Origin: Gammaproteobacteria bacterium
GTDB lineage: Bacteria; Pseudomonadota; Gammaproteobacteria; Steroidobacterales; Steroidobacteraceae
Length of the DNA: 64,000 nucleotides
Assembly: GCA_013289615.1 (NCBI GenBank)
Contig: JABCZO010000002.1
Span: 1 to 64,000, forward strand
Reading direction: 5' to 3'
Numbering within the stretch: the stretch's first letter is position 1; every line of letters begins with the position of its first letter. Both the position numbers and the translations under genes were made by a program. The notes below the pieces were generated by a model, which saw only the letters and a program-made list of their open reading frames with translations, was not told the DNA's origin and did not search any database. This document shows positions 43,185 through 51,773 of this stretch, piece by piece.

Positions 43185-44387
43185 ATGCGGGTACTGTTCA
43201 TCTCGGACGTCTATTTTCCGCGCGTCAACGGCGTTTCCACCTCGATTCGCACTTTCCGCACCGATCTGCGCGACGCCGGCGTCGACACCGTGCTGGTGGC
43301 GCCCGACTATGGCACCAGTGCCGCCGTGCCGCACTCATCGATGATCCCGGATGAACCGGGAGTGCTTCGCATCGCCTCCGGCGCCGTGCCGCGCGATCCG
43401 GAGGACCGGCGGATGAAATACTTCGCGCTGTGCCGGCGCCTGGATGAACTCGAGGCGCAGCACTTCGATCTGGTGCACATTCACACCCCATTCCTGGCGC
43501 ACTACGCCGGCGTACGCTTCGCCCGTTCCAAGGCCATTCCGGTGATCGCGACCTATCACACCTTCTTCGAGGAGTACCTGCACCACTACGTCCCGATGCT
43601 GCCGCGACCGATCGGGCGCGCCCTGGCGCGCCGCTTCACCCTCTCGCAGTGCGCGCAGCTGGCCGCGATCGTCGCGCCGTCCGAGCCGATGCGCTCGCTG
43701 CTGCTGGAATACGGCGTCAGCGCGCGCATCCAGGTGATCCCGACCGGACTGCCGGCGGAGCGCTTCGTACCGGGCGATGGCGCGCGCTTTCGGGCGAATT
43801 TCGGCATTGCCGCGGGCCGGCCGCTGCTGCTGTATGTCGGGCGCGTGGCGCATGAGAAGAACATCGACTTCCTGCTGCGCGCGTTCGTCGCCCTGCGCCG
43901 CATGCGCCCCGGCGCACTGTTCGCCATCGCCGGCGAGGGGCCGGCGCGTGAACATCTGCAGTCGCAGGTGGCGCGGCTGGGCATTGCCTCGGACGTGCAG
44001 TTCATCGGCTATCTCGACCGCGAGCGCGGACTGGCCGACTGCTACGCGGCGGCCGACGTGTTCGTATTCGCCTCGCGCACCGAAACCCAGGGCCTGGTGC
44101 TGCTCGAGGCGCTGGCTCAGGGCCGCCCGGTGGTCTCGACCGCGCACCTGGGCACCGCCTCGATCCTGCAAGCCGGCTGCGGCGCGCGCGTGGCGCCCGA
44201 GAAGCCGGACGCGTTCGCCCAGGCCATTGCCGATATCCTGGACGATCCGGCGCGCGCGGCGCGACTGTCGGCACAGGCGCGCAGCTACGCGCAGAACTGG
44301 ACCTCGAGTCACATGGCCTGGCGGCTGGCCGAGCTGTATCACGAACTCGCCTACCAGCACGAGCCGGACGCCATCGCCGCAGCCTGA
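43185..44387 (+). CDS. GT4-family glycosyltransferase
   Basis: 400 aa from ATG 43185 (a TTG at 43167 is less likely). GT-B fold: acceptor side FISDVYFPRVNGVSTSIRTF and HIHTPFLAHYAG, donor side VGRVAHEKNIDFLLRAF and ETQGLVLLEALAQGRPVV with the EX7E pattern. This is like the mannosyl/sulfoquinovosyl transferases acting on diacylglycerol or phosphatidylinositol. It likely acts after the PAP2 enzyme on a diacylglycerol-like acceptor. The stop codon lies inside a 17-bp tandem repeat. Confidence 0.88.
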   Translation: MRVLFISDVYFPRVNGVSTSIRTFRTDLRDAGVDTVLVAPDYGTSAAVPHSSMIPDEPGVLRIASGAVPRDPEDRRMKYFALCRRLDELEAQHFDLVHIHTPFLAHYAGVRFARSKAIPVIATYHTFFEEYLHHYVPMLPRPIGRALARRFTLSQCAQLAAIVAPSEPMRSLLLEYGVSARIQVIPTGLPAERFVPGDGARFRANFGIAAGRPLLLYVGRVAHEKNIDFLLRAFVALRRMRPGALFAIAGEGPAREHLQSQVARLGIASDVQFIGYLDRERGLADCYAAADVFVFASRTETQGLVLLEALAQGRPVVSTAHLGTASILQAGCGARVAPEKPDAFAQAIADILDDPARAARLSAQARSYAQNWTSSHMAWRLAELYHELAYQHEPDAIAAA

Positions 44388-44423
44388 TCCGCACCGCAGC
44401 CTGATCCGCACCGCAGCCTGAGC
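44377..44423 (+). repeat. 17-bp tandem repeat spanning a stop codon
   Basis: CCGCAGCCTGATCCGCA occurs at 44377-44393 and 44394-44410, followed by a partial third unit (CCGCAGCCTGAGC). Each unit contains a TGA; the first TGA ends the glycosyltransferase gene. Copy number could vary without changing the protein. Confidence 0.85.
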
Positions 44424-44492
44424 ATAAGTCCGTCGCCGCGTGCAGACAGCGCCGGAGAGCCGAGCGGCAGGCGCTTGCGCTAAGATCGCGTC

Positions 44493-45881
44493 ATGGCCGC
44501 AAGACGTGCGCTGGTAGTCGATGATTCGAAATCCGCGCGGGCATTCCTGACGCGGATCCTGGAGCGCTACGAACTGGCCGTCGATAGCGTGGAAACGGCC
44601 GAACAGGCGATCGACTATCTGACCAGCCAGCGGCCGGACGTCATCTTCATGGATCACCTGATGCCCGGCATGGATGGCTTCCAGGCCGTACAGTCGATCA
44701 AGAACAACCCGCGCACCGCGACCATCCCGATCATGATGTACACCTCCCAGGAGGGCGAGCTGTACCTGAGCCAGGCACGCGCACTGGGCGCGATCGGTGT
44801 GCTGCCGAAGCAGATCAAGCACGCCGATGTGTCGAAGGTACTCGAACAGCTGCACCTGCTGGGCGAGGTCACACCGGAAGTCGAGCTCGCCGGCGCCGAG
44901 GCCGAGCCGGTGGCGCTCGATACCGTGCCGCCGCTGGACACCACCAGCGAACGGCGCGGCCCGATGCGCCCCAAGGCGCCGCCGCTGCCGCAGGACCTGC
45001 GGCTGGTGATCGAAGCCATGCTGGCGCACCACATGCTCGACGTGCGCCGCTTCATCGTCGAGAACCTGGAGAACAACGCCGATCGCATCGTCAGTGACGT
45101 GCGCCTGATGGTGCAGGATCAGACCCCGCCTGCCGCCGACTTTCCGCCGCGGGAACAGCCGACGGACTGGCGGCTGTGGCTGGCCGTGGCAGGTCTGGTG
45201 GCGGCGTTCCTGTTCGGCCTGCAGTGGTCCAAGCAGCGCGGTGACTCGGACGCGCTGTCCGCGCAGTTGGAAAAGACGCAGCAGCAGCTGGGCGAGACCC
45301 AGCAGAATCTGCTGGCGCTGCAGCCCGCGGATGCCGCCGCCGCCGCCGCGGCGGCCAGCGCCGCGGCCAGCGCCCCGGCTCCGCTCAACGATGTCGTGGC
45401 GGAACCCACCGCTGCCGGGCACGCCATCTCGATGATGGAACCGGTGCCGTTTGGTGAGACGCCGCTGGCCGGGGCGAGGCTCGAGCACATTTCGGGCCTG
45501 CTGACGCGCCTGGCCACCCAGGGCAGTCGCGGCGTGGTGCAGATCCGCAGCATTCCGGGGCGCTTCTGCACCGTCACCAACGCCGGCGGCGCGCCGGTAC
45601 TTGCCAGCGATGTGCTGCTATATTCCAAGTGCGAGCAGGCCGGCAATCCGCGCGACGACAATGGCTCGGCGAGCCAGCGCCAGTCGGTCGCGTTCGCCAA
45701 CATGGTGTCCACCGCGCGGCAGAATTCCGGCGGCAAGATCGATGTGCAGATCAGCGCCGGCAATTCCGATGAGGTCGTGACGCCCTACCCGGCGGTCAGC
45801 GACACGCTGACGGCCGGCGAGTGGAATCGCGTCGCGGCCGCGAATAACCGCGTCGAAGTGCATTGGCAGCCGGCGCACTGA
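44493..45881 (+). CDS. Response-regulator receiver domain fused to a transmembrane helix and periplasmic domain
   Basis: 462 aa. Residues 1-120 are a complete receiver domain: D10, D11, phosphoacceptor D54 (IFMDHLMPG), T84 and K106. After a linker (130-220) comes one membrane helix (about 228-245, LWLAVAGLVAAFLFGLQW), a coiled-coil stretch (SAQLEKTQQQLGETQQNLLAL), an Ala-rich spacer and an about 140-residue domain ending VEVHWQPAH. The topology puts the phosphorylatable part inside and the C-terminal domain outside. Receiver domains are normally soluble outputs, so signalling could run inside-out. No kinase is nearby. Confidence 0.8.
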   Translation: MAARRALVVDDSKSARAFLTRILERYELAVDSVETAEQAIDYLTSQRPDVIFMDHLMPGMDGFQAVQSIKNNPRTATIPIMMYTSQEGELYLSQARALGAIGVLPKQIKHADVSKVLEQLHLLGEVTPEVELAGAEAEPVALDTVPPLDTTSERRGPMRPKAPPLPQDLRLVIEAMLAHHMLDVRRFIVENLENNADRIVSDVRLMVQDQTPPAADFPPREQPTDWRLWLAVAGLVAAFLFGLQWSKQRGDSDALSAQLEKTQQQLGETQQNLLALQPADAAAAAAAASAAASAPAPLNDVVAEPTAAGHAISMMEPVPFGETPLAGARLEHISGLLTRLATQGSRGVVQIRSIPGRFCTVTNAGGAPVLASDVLLYSKCEQAGNPRDDNGSASQRQSVAFANMVSTARQNSGGKIDVQISAGNSDEVVTPYPAVSDTLTAGEWNRVAAANNRVEVHWQPAH

Positions 45882-46888
45882 AGTATCAACCGCCGGGGTT
45901 ACTGCGTAGCGGCCATCTGCAGACCGTGCTCAGCAGCCTGTGGCCTGTATCCTGGCTGATCCGGCGCCGCGCGGCGCGGCTGCGCGCGCAGGCGCAGGAG
46001 CTGCTGCTCGAGTGCGGCGATGAGGTGCGGCTGCAGGCGTTCCTGAGCCGCGCGGCCGAGGCGGCCGGTGATGCTGATGCGCGGCGCGTGGCGATCCTGC
46101 TGCACGGCTGGGAAGGCAGCGCCGAGGCCAGCTACGTGCTGTCGCTCGGAAGCCTGCTGCTGGCACGCGGGTTCGATGTGGTGCGGCTGAACCTGCGCGA
46201 TCACGGCGCCACCCACCATCTTAATCGCGACATCTTTCACTCCTGCCGGCTGGCCGAGGTGGTGGGCGCCACGCGTGCGCTGGCGCAGCGTTTTTCCGGC
46301 GCGCGGCTCTACCTGGCCGGCTTTTCGCTCGGCGGTAATTTCATGCTGCGCGTGGCGGCCGATGCGCGGCTGCCGGGCGCGGTCGCCGGCGTGGTGGCGG
46401 TCTCCCCGGTACTCGATCCGGAAGTCACGCTCGCGGCGCTGGAGCGCGGGCCGGGAATGTACCGGCGCTCGTTCCTCAGGCGCTGGTCGCGCTCGCTGCG
46501 GCGCAAGCAGCGCGCCTGGCCGGGCGTGCACGATTTTGGCCCGATGCTGCGCCTCGGGCAGTTGCGGGCGATGACCGCAGGGCTGGTCGCACACTGCACC
46601 GATTTTCCAAGCCTGGCGGCGTACCTGGACGGCTACGCGGTGACCGGCGAGCGACTGGCGACGCTGCGCGCGCCGGTAAGTGTGCTGCTGGCCGACGATG
46701 ACCCGATCGTCCCATCGGCAGACCTGTCGCGCCTGGCGCCCTCATCGCAGCTCACGGTGGTGCGCTCGCGTTATGGCGGTCACTGCGGATTCGCTGCCGG
46801 CGTGGCGCGGCCGAGCAGGGCGGATCAGTTCGTGCTCGAGCAGTTCGAGCGCTTCGATCACCTCGCCCGCGGCGCCGCGGCGTGCTGA
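45863..46888 (+). CDS. YheT-family alpha/beta hydrolase
   Basis: 341 aa from TTG 45863, overlapping the previous gene by 19 nt; the family's conserved start PPGLLRSGHLQTVL lies right after it. Nucleophile elbow GFSLGGN, acid in ADDDPIVP and His in YGGHCGF form the triad; HGWEGSAEASYV is the oxyanion region. Function of YheT hydrolases is not clear. Confidence 0.85.
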   Translation: MAAGALKYQPPGLLRSGHLQTVLSSLWPVSWLIRRRAARLRAQAQELLLECGDEVRLQAFLSRAAEAAGDADARRVAILLHGWEGSAEASYVLSLGSLLLARGFDVVRLNLRDHGATHHLNRDIFHSCRLAEVVGATRALAQRFSGARLYLAGFSLGGNFMLRVAADARLPGAVAGVVAVSPVLDPEVTLAALERGPGMYRRSFLRRWSRSLRRKQRAWPGVHDFGPMLRLGQLRAMTAGLVAHCTDFPSLAAYLDGYAVTGERLATLRAPVSVLLADDDPIVPSADLSRLAPSSQLTVVRSRYGGHCGFAAGVARPSRADQFVLEQFERFDHLARGAAAC

Positions 46889-46889
46889 T

Positions 46890-47324
46890 CTAGAACCGCT
46901 CGAACGGATTGGGGATGCGCACCCGGCCGATCCAGGAGGCGGTGCCGATCCCGATCCCGAGCAGCGCACCGGCCGACGCCAGCACATAGATGGCGTTGGC
47001 GCCAAAGCTCGCCTGCAACCAGGGAAGCACCACGGCCACCGCGGCGCCGGCGGCAAACGCACCGCCGATCAACGTGCCGAGCGTGCGGCGGCGCAATCGC
47101 AGGTAATCGGCATCCAGTTCGGCCATGCGTTCGCGCTGTTCGCGCTGCGCGTGCGTGCGACTGGCAGCGCGGCTGCCCGGGCCGGCACTCGCTCGCGCCA
47201 GCGCTGCCTGCAGCCGCAGCTGAAACCCGAGCGGCAGGGCCGGGGGACTCAGTGCGCGCGCGAGTGCAGCATCCAGTGCCTGCGCGCGTGGATCGTCGCT
47301 GGCGATGATTTCATCGCTACTCAT
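46890..47324 (-). CDS. Putative anti-sigma factor membrane protein
   Basis: 144 aa, coupled by a 4-nt overlap to the ECF sigma gene. A cytoplasmic N-terminal helical part (SSDEIIASDDPRAQALDAAL...RLQAALARA) precedes two hydrophobic helices (TLGTLIGGAFAAGAAVAVVLPW; AIYVLASAGALLGIGIGTASW). This matches membrane anti-sigma factors that hold the sigma factor at the inner membrane. No zinc HxxxCxxC motif is seen. Confidence 0.65.
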   Translation of the reverse strand: MSSDEIIASDDPRAQALDAALARALSPPALPLGFQLRLQAALARASAGPGSRAASRTHAQREQRERMAELDADYLRLRRRTLGTLIGGAFAAGAAVAVVLPWLQASFGANAIYVLASAGALLGIGIGTASWIGRVRIPNPFERF

Positions 47325-47929
47325 CGGCCCGCCTCCAGCCAGTCGCGCGGGTCGTCCAGACCACGGCGCCGTAGCTGTTCGGCCAGCGCGGCGCGGGCGC
47401 GAAACAGGCTGGTCTTGACCGTGCCTTCGGGCATGCCGAGCATGCTGGCCACCTCGCTGACCGAACGATCCTCATAGTAGAACAGCAGCAGCGTGCGCCG
47501 GTAGCGCTCGGGCAGTAGATCCACCAGTTCACGCAAGGTTGCCGACATGTCCTGCGGCTCGCTGCCGCCAGCGTCCACCTCCTGCACCTGGGCTTCGGCT
47601 TCGGCCTCGACCGCGGCGTCGCTGAGCGACGCCAGCTCACGCCGGCGCGCTATCGCGGTCAGGCAGCGATTGCGAGTGATGGCATAGATCCAGGTGGACA
47701 GCGATGCCCGCCCGTCATAACTGCCCATCGCCTTCCAGATTCGCACCAGGCTCTCCTGTGCGGCATCCTCGGCCGCGGTGGGATCGCGTAGCAGCGTGCA
47801 GCACAGCCGGTACACCTTGTCCTGATAGCGCGCCAGCGTGCGCTGGAACGCGGCCTCAGGGACGCCGCCCTGCAGCAGCGCGACGATGTCGCGATCCTGG
47901 GCCGCTGCATCGGCCGGCGCGCTCTGCAT
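47321..47929 (-). CDS. ECF-type RNA polymerase sigma factor
   Basis: 202 aa. Region 2 (KVYRLCCTLLRDPTAAEDAAQESLVRIWKAM, ASLSTWIYAITRNRCL) and region 4 (LPERYRRTLLLFYYEDRSVSEVASMLGMPEGTVKTSLFRAR) are complete, as in RpoE-type factors. An acidic linker separates them. It likely drives its own gene and the divergent DUF6249/UrcA genes from the paired promoters in between. Confidence 0.93.
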   Translation of the reverse strand: MQSAPADAAAQDRDIVALLQGGVPEAAFQRTLARYQDKVYRLCCTLLRDPTAAEDAAQESLVRIWKAMGSYDGRASLSTWIYAITRNRCLTAIARRRELASLSDAAVEAEAEAQVQEVDAGGSEPQDMSATLRELVDLLPERYRRTLLLFYYEDRSVSEVASMLGMPEGTVKTSLFRARAALAEQLRRRGLDDPRDWLEAGR

Positions 47930-47949
47930 GGAATTGACTACCTCAGCCG

Positions 47950-47981
47950 TTATTACCCCCGAGCGCGCAATCCGGTTTCAA
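47950..47981 (-). promoter_or_regulatory. ECF-type promoter of the sigma/anti-sigma genes
   Basis: Minus-strand TTGAAACC (47981-47974), an 18-nt spacer and TAATAA (47955-47950). The -35 matches the AAC-rich type recognised by RpoE-like factors. The distance to the ATG at 47929 is short, leaving a 5' leader of about 14 nt, so the start or end may need revision. Confidence 0.5.
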
Positions 47982-48022
47982 CGAAATGCCCGGCGCCGGC
48001 ATCTAAGGGACCGACGACATCA

Positions 48023-48054
48023 TTGAAACCGTTTTACCGCCGCGGAGGTATCAA
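48023..48054 (+). promoter_or_regulatory. ECF-type promoter of the DUF6249/UrcA genes
   Basis: TTGAAACC (48023-48030), an 18-nt spacer and TATCAA (48049-48054). It is the mirror image of the promoter on the sigma side, with the same -35 octamer and spacer length. Start of transcription is expected near 48061, about 29 nt before the GTG. Confidence 0.55.
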
Positions 48055-48089
48055 GCAGGTGTACCACATCTCCATAAGAGGACCTTACC

Positions 48090-48605
48090 GTGGACCCAAA
48101 CTCAGTCGCCAGCATCGTTGCCGAGGGCTCGGACAATGTGGTGGCGATCCTCGGCGTGATGATTCCGATCGTAGCCATCGTCCTGGGCCTGGGCGTCGGC
48201 ATGCTCAAGCTGTGGCTGGAATATCGCAAGAAGCGCGACATCCTGCAGGCGCACCATGCCGAACGCATGGCGGCGATCGAGAAAGGTATCGAGCTGCCGC
48301 CGTTGCCGCCGCAGTTCTACGGGCCCGGGAGCGTGTCGGCGCCGCCCGAGATGCTGCAGGAGCGGTTCAATGGACGACATGCCACATTGCCGTACCTGCG
48401 CAGCGGCCTAACGTGGCTGCTGATCGGGATCGCGATCAGCGTCGCGCTGTATGCCAATCATGACAATTATGCCGCCCACAATGCCGCCTGGTGGGGCGGG
48501 GTGCCGGCCGCCATTGGGCTGTCAAAGCTGCTGTTCTATTTCATCGCCAACCGAATGAACGCTGGCGCCGATGCGCGCAGCGATCAGAGTAAACCCAAGG
48601 AGTAA
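48090..48605 (+). CDS. DUF6249-like inner-membrane protein
   Basis: 171 aa from GTG 48090 with AGAGGA 7 nt upstream. A helix at the start (VVAILGVMIPIVAIVLGLGVGML), then a charged segment LWLEYRKKRDILQAHHAERMAAIEKGIELPPLPPQ, and two more helices. The 'HHAERMAAIEKGIELPP' segment is typical of DUF6249 proteins, which are commonly adjacent to ECF sigma genes. It is likely a member of the sigma regulon. Confidence 0.8.
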   Translation: MDPNSVASIVAEGSDNVVAILGVMIPIVAIVLGLGVGMLKLWLEYRKKRDILQAHHAERMAAIEKGIELPPLPPQFYGPGSVSAPPEMLQERFNGRHATLPYLRSGLTWLLIGIAISVALYANHDNYAAHNAAWWGGVPAAIGLSKLLFYFIANRMNAGADARSDQSKPKE

Positions 48606-48610
48606 GCCAC

Positions 48611-48994
48611 ATGAGTTCTACCCAGACACAGTTTCCGCACCGCGTCGGCGCCGCCGTCGCAGCCGTGGCGGCCGTCGCAGCAGTGGCCGTCAGCGCGATG
48701 GTCATCGCCGCCGGCGTGAGCGGCGAGGCCGGCGCCGCGCAGCCGCGCACCCTCAGGGTCGCCTATGCGGCGCTGGACCTGTCGCAGCCGATGGGTGCGC
48801 AGCTGCTGTATCACCGCCTGCAGCAGGCCTCCTCGAGCATCTGCGGCTCGCTCGACCGGGCCGATATCGGCGCCTACCTGCGCTGGCAGCATTGCTACGA
48901 CGGTACGCTGCAGCGTGCGGTGCTGCAGATCGATGCGCCGCCATTGCTCGCGCTCTATCGCATCGATGCCGCGCGCTCGCGCCATGCCGGCTGA
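48611..48994 (+). CDS. UrcA family exported protein
   Basis: 127 aa, 5 nt after DUF6249. Signal-like helix (VAAVAAVAAVAVSAMVIAA), then RTLRVAYAALDLSQPMGAQLLYHRLQQASSSICGS and QIDAPPLLALYRIDA, the UrcA signature with paired Cys (ICGS...HCYDG). UrcA proteins are small, of unknown function, common in Steroidobacter- and sphingomonad-type bacteria. Confidence 0.85.
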   Translation: MSSTQTQFPHRVGAAVAAVAAVAAVAVSAMVIAAGVSGEAGAAQPRTLRVAYAALDLSQPMGAQLLYHRLQQASSSICGSLDRADIGAYLRWQHCYDGTLQRAVLQIDAPPLLALYRIDAARSRHAG

Positions 48995-49477
48995 GGGTGC
49001 GATCAGTGACTCAATGCACTGTCGATGCGGGCGCGCCGTGACGTCCGGGCGGCGCGCGCCGCTGGTGCTGGTTGACCTGCTGCAAAGCGCGGCGGTGCTG
49101 TGGCTTGCGAGGGGTGAAGCCGCGTGCCAGCGGACAACGCAGGGTGACTCAGTGCCGCCGCCTCCAGCACCGTCGCCCAGTCGCGACGTGACGGGGCGGC
49201 GCTCGCGATCACGCGCGCCAACGGGCCGCCGCGATGACCCATCGGATCGAAACTGATCGCGATCGGAAAGGCGATACCTTCGACCAGCGCGGCGTAGCGC
49301 TCTACAACTCCGCCGGCGCCGATTGCAAACCTACGCTGAATTCCAAGCGTGCTCCGGCGCTGACAAGGCGCCGTAGTTGACGGACGGTCGCTGACGCGCG
49401 TAGATATCATCAACAGTGCGCTGACTGGCGACCGGCGCGCTTGCGTTAATAACTCACTCCGCGACGGGATGCGGACA
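48995..49477. other. Long intergenic region without a supported gene
   Basis: About 480 nt. A 48-codon plus frame (49234-49380) exists but has no ribosome site and no recognised motif. No hairpin plus T run, tandem repeat or clear promoter was seen until just before the TPR gene (GGGA at about 49466). Confidence 0.45.
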
Positions 49478-51349
49478 ATGGCCGAGTCACGCAGAGTCTC
49501 AGAGCTACTGGGCGCGGATACCGAAGCTCCCGCTGAGGGCTCGGTCGCCGAGAGCCCGCTGGACCCAACCGCTGCAGCACTTGCTGCCGAGGCGGCCAAG
49601 AGCGATCCCGAGCTGGCCCAAAAGGCTTCTGCCTACTTCGACAAACAAACTCATCTGGTCGAGGTACAGACCGAGCACCTGCACGAGCAGCGCGTCGTCA
49701 ACCTGCAATTACTCAAACTTAAGCGTTTTGGCGAACGGCTCAGGCTCGGATTTCAGGTGTTTGTGATCCTGGTCGCCACCGTCATCGGGATCGGGATTGT
49801 CATCGTGATCCGCGACGCCGTGGCCTCGCGCAGTGTCGTCATCGACCCTTTCGACGCCCCGCCGTCGCTCGCGGCCGATGGCCTCAACGGCAAGGTTCTC
49901 GCCGCCGGGCTGCTCGATGTTCTGACGCGCATCCAGGCGGCGAGCCGGGCCAACATCGAGCACCGCAATCTCTCGAATGCCTGGACTAACGAGATTTCGA
50001 TGGAAGTCCCGGAGACCGGCATTTCGATCGGCCAGCTCGAACGAGTCCTGAAGGCACGCTTCGGTCACGATCAGCACATCGAGGGGGATTTGGTGAAGAG
50101 CGGCTCCGCTGGACTTGCGCTCACGGTGCGCGGCACCCGGATCCTGCCCAAGACCTTCTCCGGTGAGGCTGGATCCCTGGACAAGCTCCTGACCCAGGCT
50201 GGTGAGTATATATTCGGCCAGTCGCAACCGGGCCTGTGGGCGGCATACCTGACCAATAACGATCGGGACGACGAGGCAATCCGCTTCGCCCAAAGCGCCT
50301 ACAACACAGTGGAGGCGAGCGAGAAGCCCTATGTGCTCAATTATTGGGCGAATGCCATTGCCGACTTGGGTCGCGAGGGGGCGATGCGCGAGGCGCTGCC
50401 GCTGTGGCGGGAAACGCTGCGCCTGAAGCCCGATTACTGGGCCGGGTACAACAACCTCATGTTCGCGCTCGCGGGCCTTGGGGACGAGGAAGGCGTGGTG
50501 CGGGTGGCTGAGCAGATGATGCAAGCCGCCGGTGGCCGGCCCGGACGGGCATCTGAGTCCGAGTATCAGAACTACGATCAGTTGGTCTGGGACCTGCCGG
50601 CGTGTCGTGCCGAAGCGATCGCCGACATCGAATCTCACGGCGGCATTGGATCGACGGTCAGTGTCTCGGGCGCCGAAAATCTCAGTGTGGCCCAGATTGA
50701 GGTGCAGATGCACGATGTAGAGGCGGCGGCACTCCGACTCAAAACGACACCCGTGGATGAGAAGGACGTGCCGGATGTCGCGGCGGCAACGTTAGACCGG
50801 GCGCTGCTCGCCGAAGAGACGGGGGAACTGACGGCGGCGGCTCATGAGTGGGACGCTTATGGCACCGCCTATGCGAACCCGATTGTCTCGACACAGAATC
50901 CGCAGTACATCTGCTATTCGGCAGTCACCTACGAGAAGACTGGCCAGCCGGGTAAAGCAGATGCGGCCTTGAATGCGGTCGGCAAGCTCACGTTCGTCGA
51001 TTGCTACCGCTTCCGCGGCGATGTTCTGGATCTGCGCGGCGACTGGACCGGTGCGCAGCAATGGTATGCGAAGGCCGTCGAACTCGCGCCCAGCATTCCC
51101 TCGGGTTACTACTCCTGGGGCGTGGCGCTCGCCCGGCACGGGGATCTTGCGGGTGCGGCGGCAAAGTTCAAGGATGCCAATCTGAAAAGCCCGCACTGGG
51201 CCGATCCCCTGAAGGCGTGGGGCGATGTGCTCAAAGCCCAAGGCAAGATCAAGGAGGCCCTCGGGAAGTACGATGCGGCTCTCAAGTACGCACCAAACTG
51301 GAAGCAGCTCAAGGAAGCGCGCGTGGCCGTAGCCAAGCAGAGGACTTAA
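49478..51349 (+). CDS. TPR-repeat membrane protein of unknown function
   Basis: 623 aa from ATG 49478 (GGGA 9 nt upstream). A cytoplasmic N-terminal part of about 90 residues with coiled-coil features is followed by one membrane helix (VFVILVATVIGIGIVIVI), a folded domain (about 115-240) and TPR-like helices: LWAAYLTNNDRDDEAIRFAQSAY, AMREALPLWRETLRLKPDYW, AGYNNLMFALAGLGDEEGVV, AQQWYAKAVELAPSIPSGYY, GKYDAALKYAPNW. The layout fits an adaptor that binds partners outside the cytoplasm; no enzyme motif is seen. Confidence 0.75.
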   Translation: MAESRRVSELLGADTEAPAEGSVAESPLDPTAAALAAEAAKSDPELAQKASAYFDKQTHLVEVQTEHLHEQRVVNLQLLKLKRFGERLRLGFQVFVILVATVIGIGIVIVIRDAVASRSVVIDPFDAPPSLAADGLNGKVLAAGLLDVLTRIQAASRANIEHRNLSNAWTNEISMEVPETGISIGQLERVLKARFGHDQHIEGDLVKSGSAGLALTVRGTRILPKTFSGEAGSLDKLLTQAGEYIFGQSQPGLWAAYLTNNDRDDEAIRFAQSAYNTVEASEKPYVLNYWANAIADLGREGAMREALPLWRETLRLKPDYWAGYNNLMFALAGLGDEEGVVRVAEQMMQAAGGRPGRASESEYQNYDQLVWDLPACRAEAIADIESHGGIGSTVSVSGAENLSVAQIEVQMHDVEAAALRLKTTPVDEKDVPDVAAATLDRALLAEETGELTAAAHEWDAYGTAYANPIVSTQNPQYICYSAVTYEKTGQPGKADAALNAVGKLTFVDCYRFRGDVLDLRGDWTGAQQWYAKAVELAPSIPSGYYSWGVALARHGDLAGAAAKFKDANLKSPHWADPLKAWGDVLKAQGKIKEALGKYDAALKYAPNWKQLKEARVAVAKQRT

Positions 51350-51420
51350 TTGACGCTCCCGGAAGCGGATCCCTCGCGAAAGAGAGTTGGCTGGTACCCT
51401 TAATGCACGATAGGTTATAA

Positions 51421-51440
51421 ACGCTTATTCGCTTAAGCGT
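51421..51440. promoter_or_regulatory. Inverted-repeat operator before RHH gene
   Basis: ACGCTTA (51421-51427) and TAAGCGT (51434-51440) around TTCGCT form a 7-bp perfect inverted repeat 9 nt before the RHH start. Such a site is the usual autoregulatory operator of ribbon-helix-helix antitoxin-like proteins. Confidence 0.5.
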
Positions 51441-51448
51441 GAGACTTC

Positions 51449-51730
51449 ATGAAAACCGCTGACGACGACACCGTGCGCTGGACGATCTTCGTGCCGAGAG
51501 ACACGGATCTCTCGCTGCGCACGCATCTGGCGCAGGCGGGCCTGAAGAAGGGCAGCCTGTCGAAGTTTGTCGCCGATGCCGTCGCGTGGCGACTGTTCGA
51601 CCTGAACGTGGGCGCGGCGCAGGCACACAACCAGGCTGTGCCGTCGCGCAAAATTGAAGACGAGATCGAGCAGGCACTGAATGATGTGCGCAGGGAGCGT
51701 CGCACGGCGTTCCGGCCGACGTCATCGTAG
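51449..51730 (+). CDS. Ribbon-helix-helix protein (XACb0070 type)
   Basis: 93 aa. VRWTIFVPRDTDLSLRTHLAQAGLKKGSLSKFVADAVAWRLFDLNV is an N-terminal RHH strand-helix-helix as in the XACb0070 family, with a helical tail (DEIEQALNDVRRERR). Members are often antitoxins encoded beside a PIN toxin; no toxin is found here. It probably represses its own promoter through the adjacent inverted repeat. Confidence 0.8.
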   Translation: MKTADDDTVRWTIFVPRDTDLSLRTHLAQAGLKKGSLSKFVADAVAWRLFDLNVGAAQAHNQAVPSRKIEDEIEQALNDVRRERRTAFRPTSS

Positions 51731-51773
51731 GCTCTGGAGATTTAGGCTGCGAGCGCCAGTACTGCGCGCATGC

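Noticed and set aside
43335-45488. 717-codon minus frame over the glycosyltransferase and response-regulator genes
   Set aside because: Antisense shadow without recognisable sequence.
49234-49380. 48-codon frame in the 480-nt gap
   Set aside because: No ribosome site or similarity; kept only as a note for the gap.
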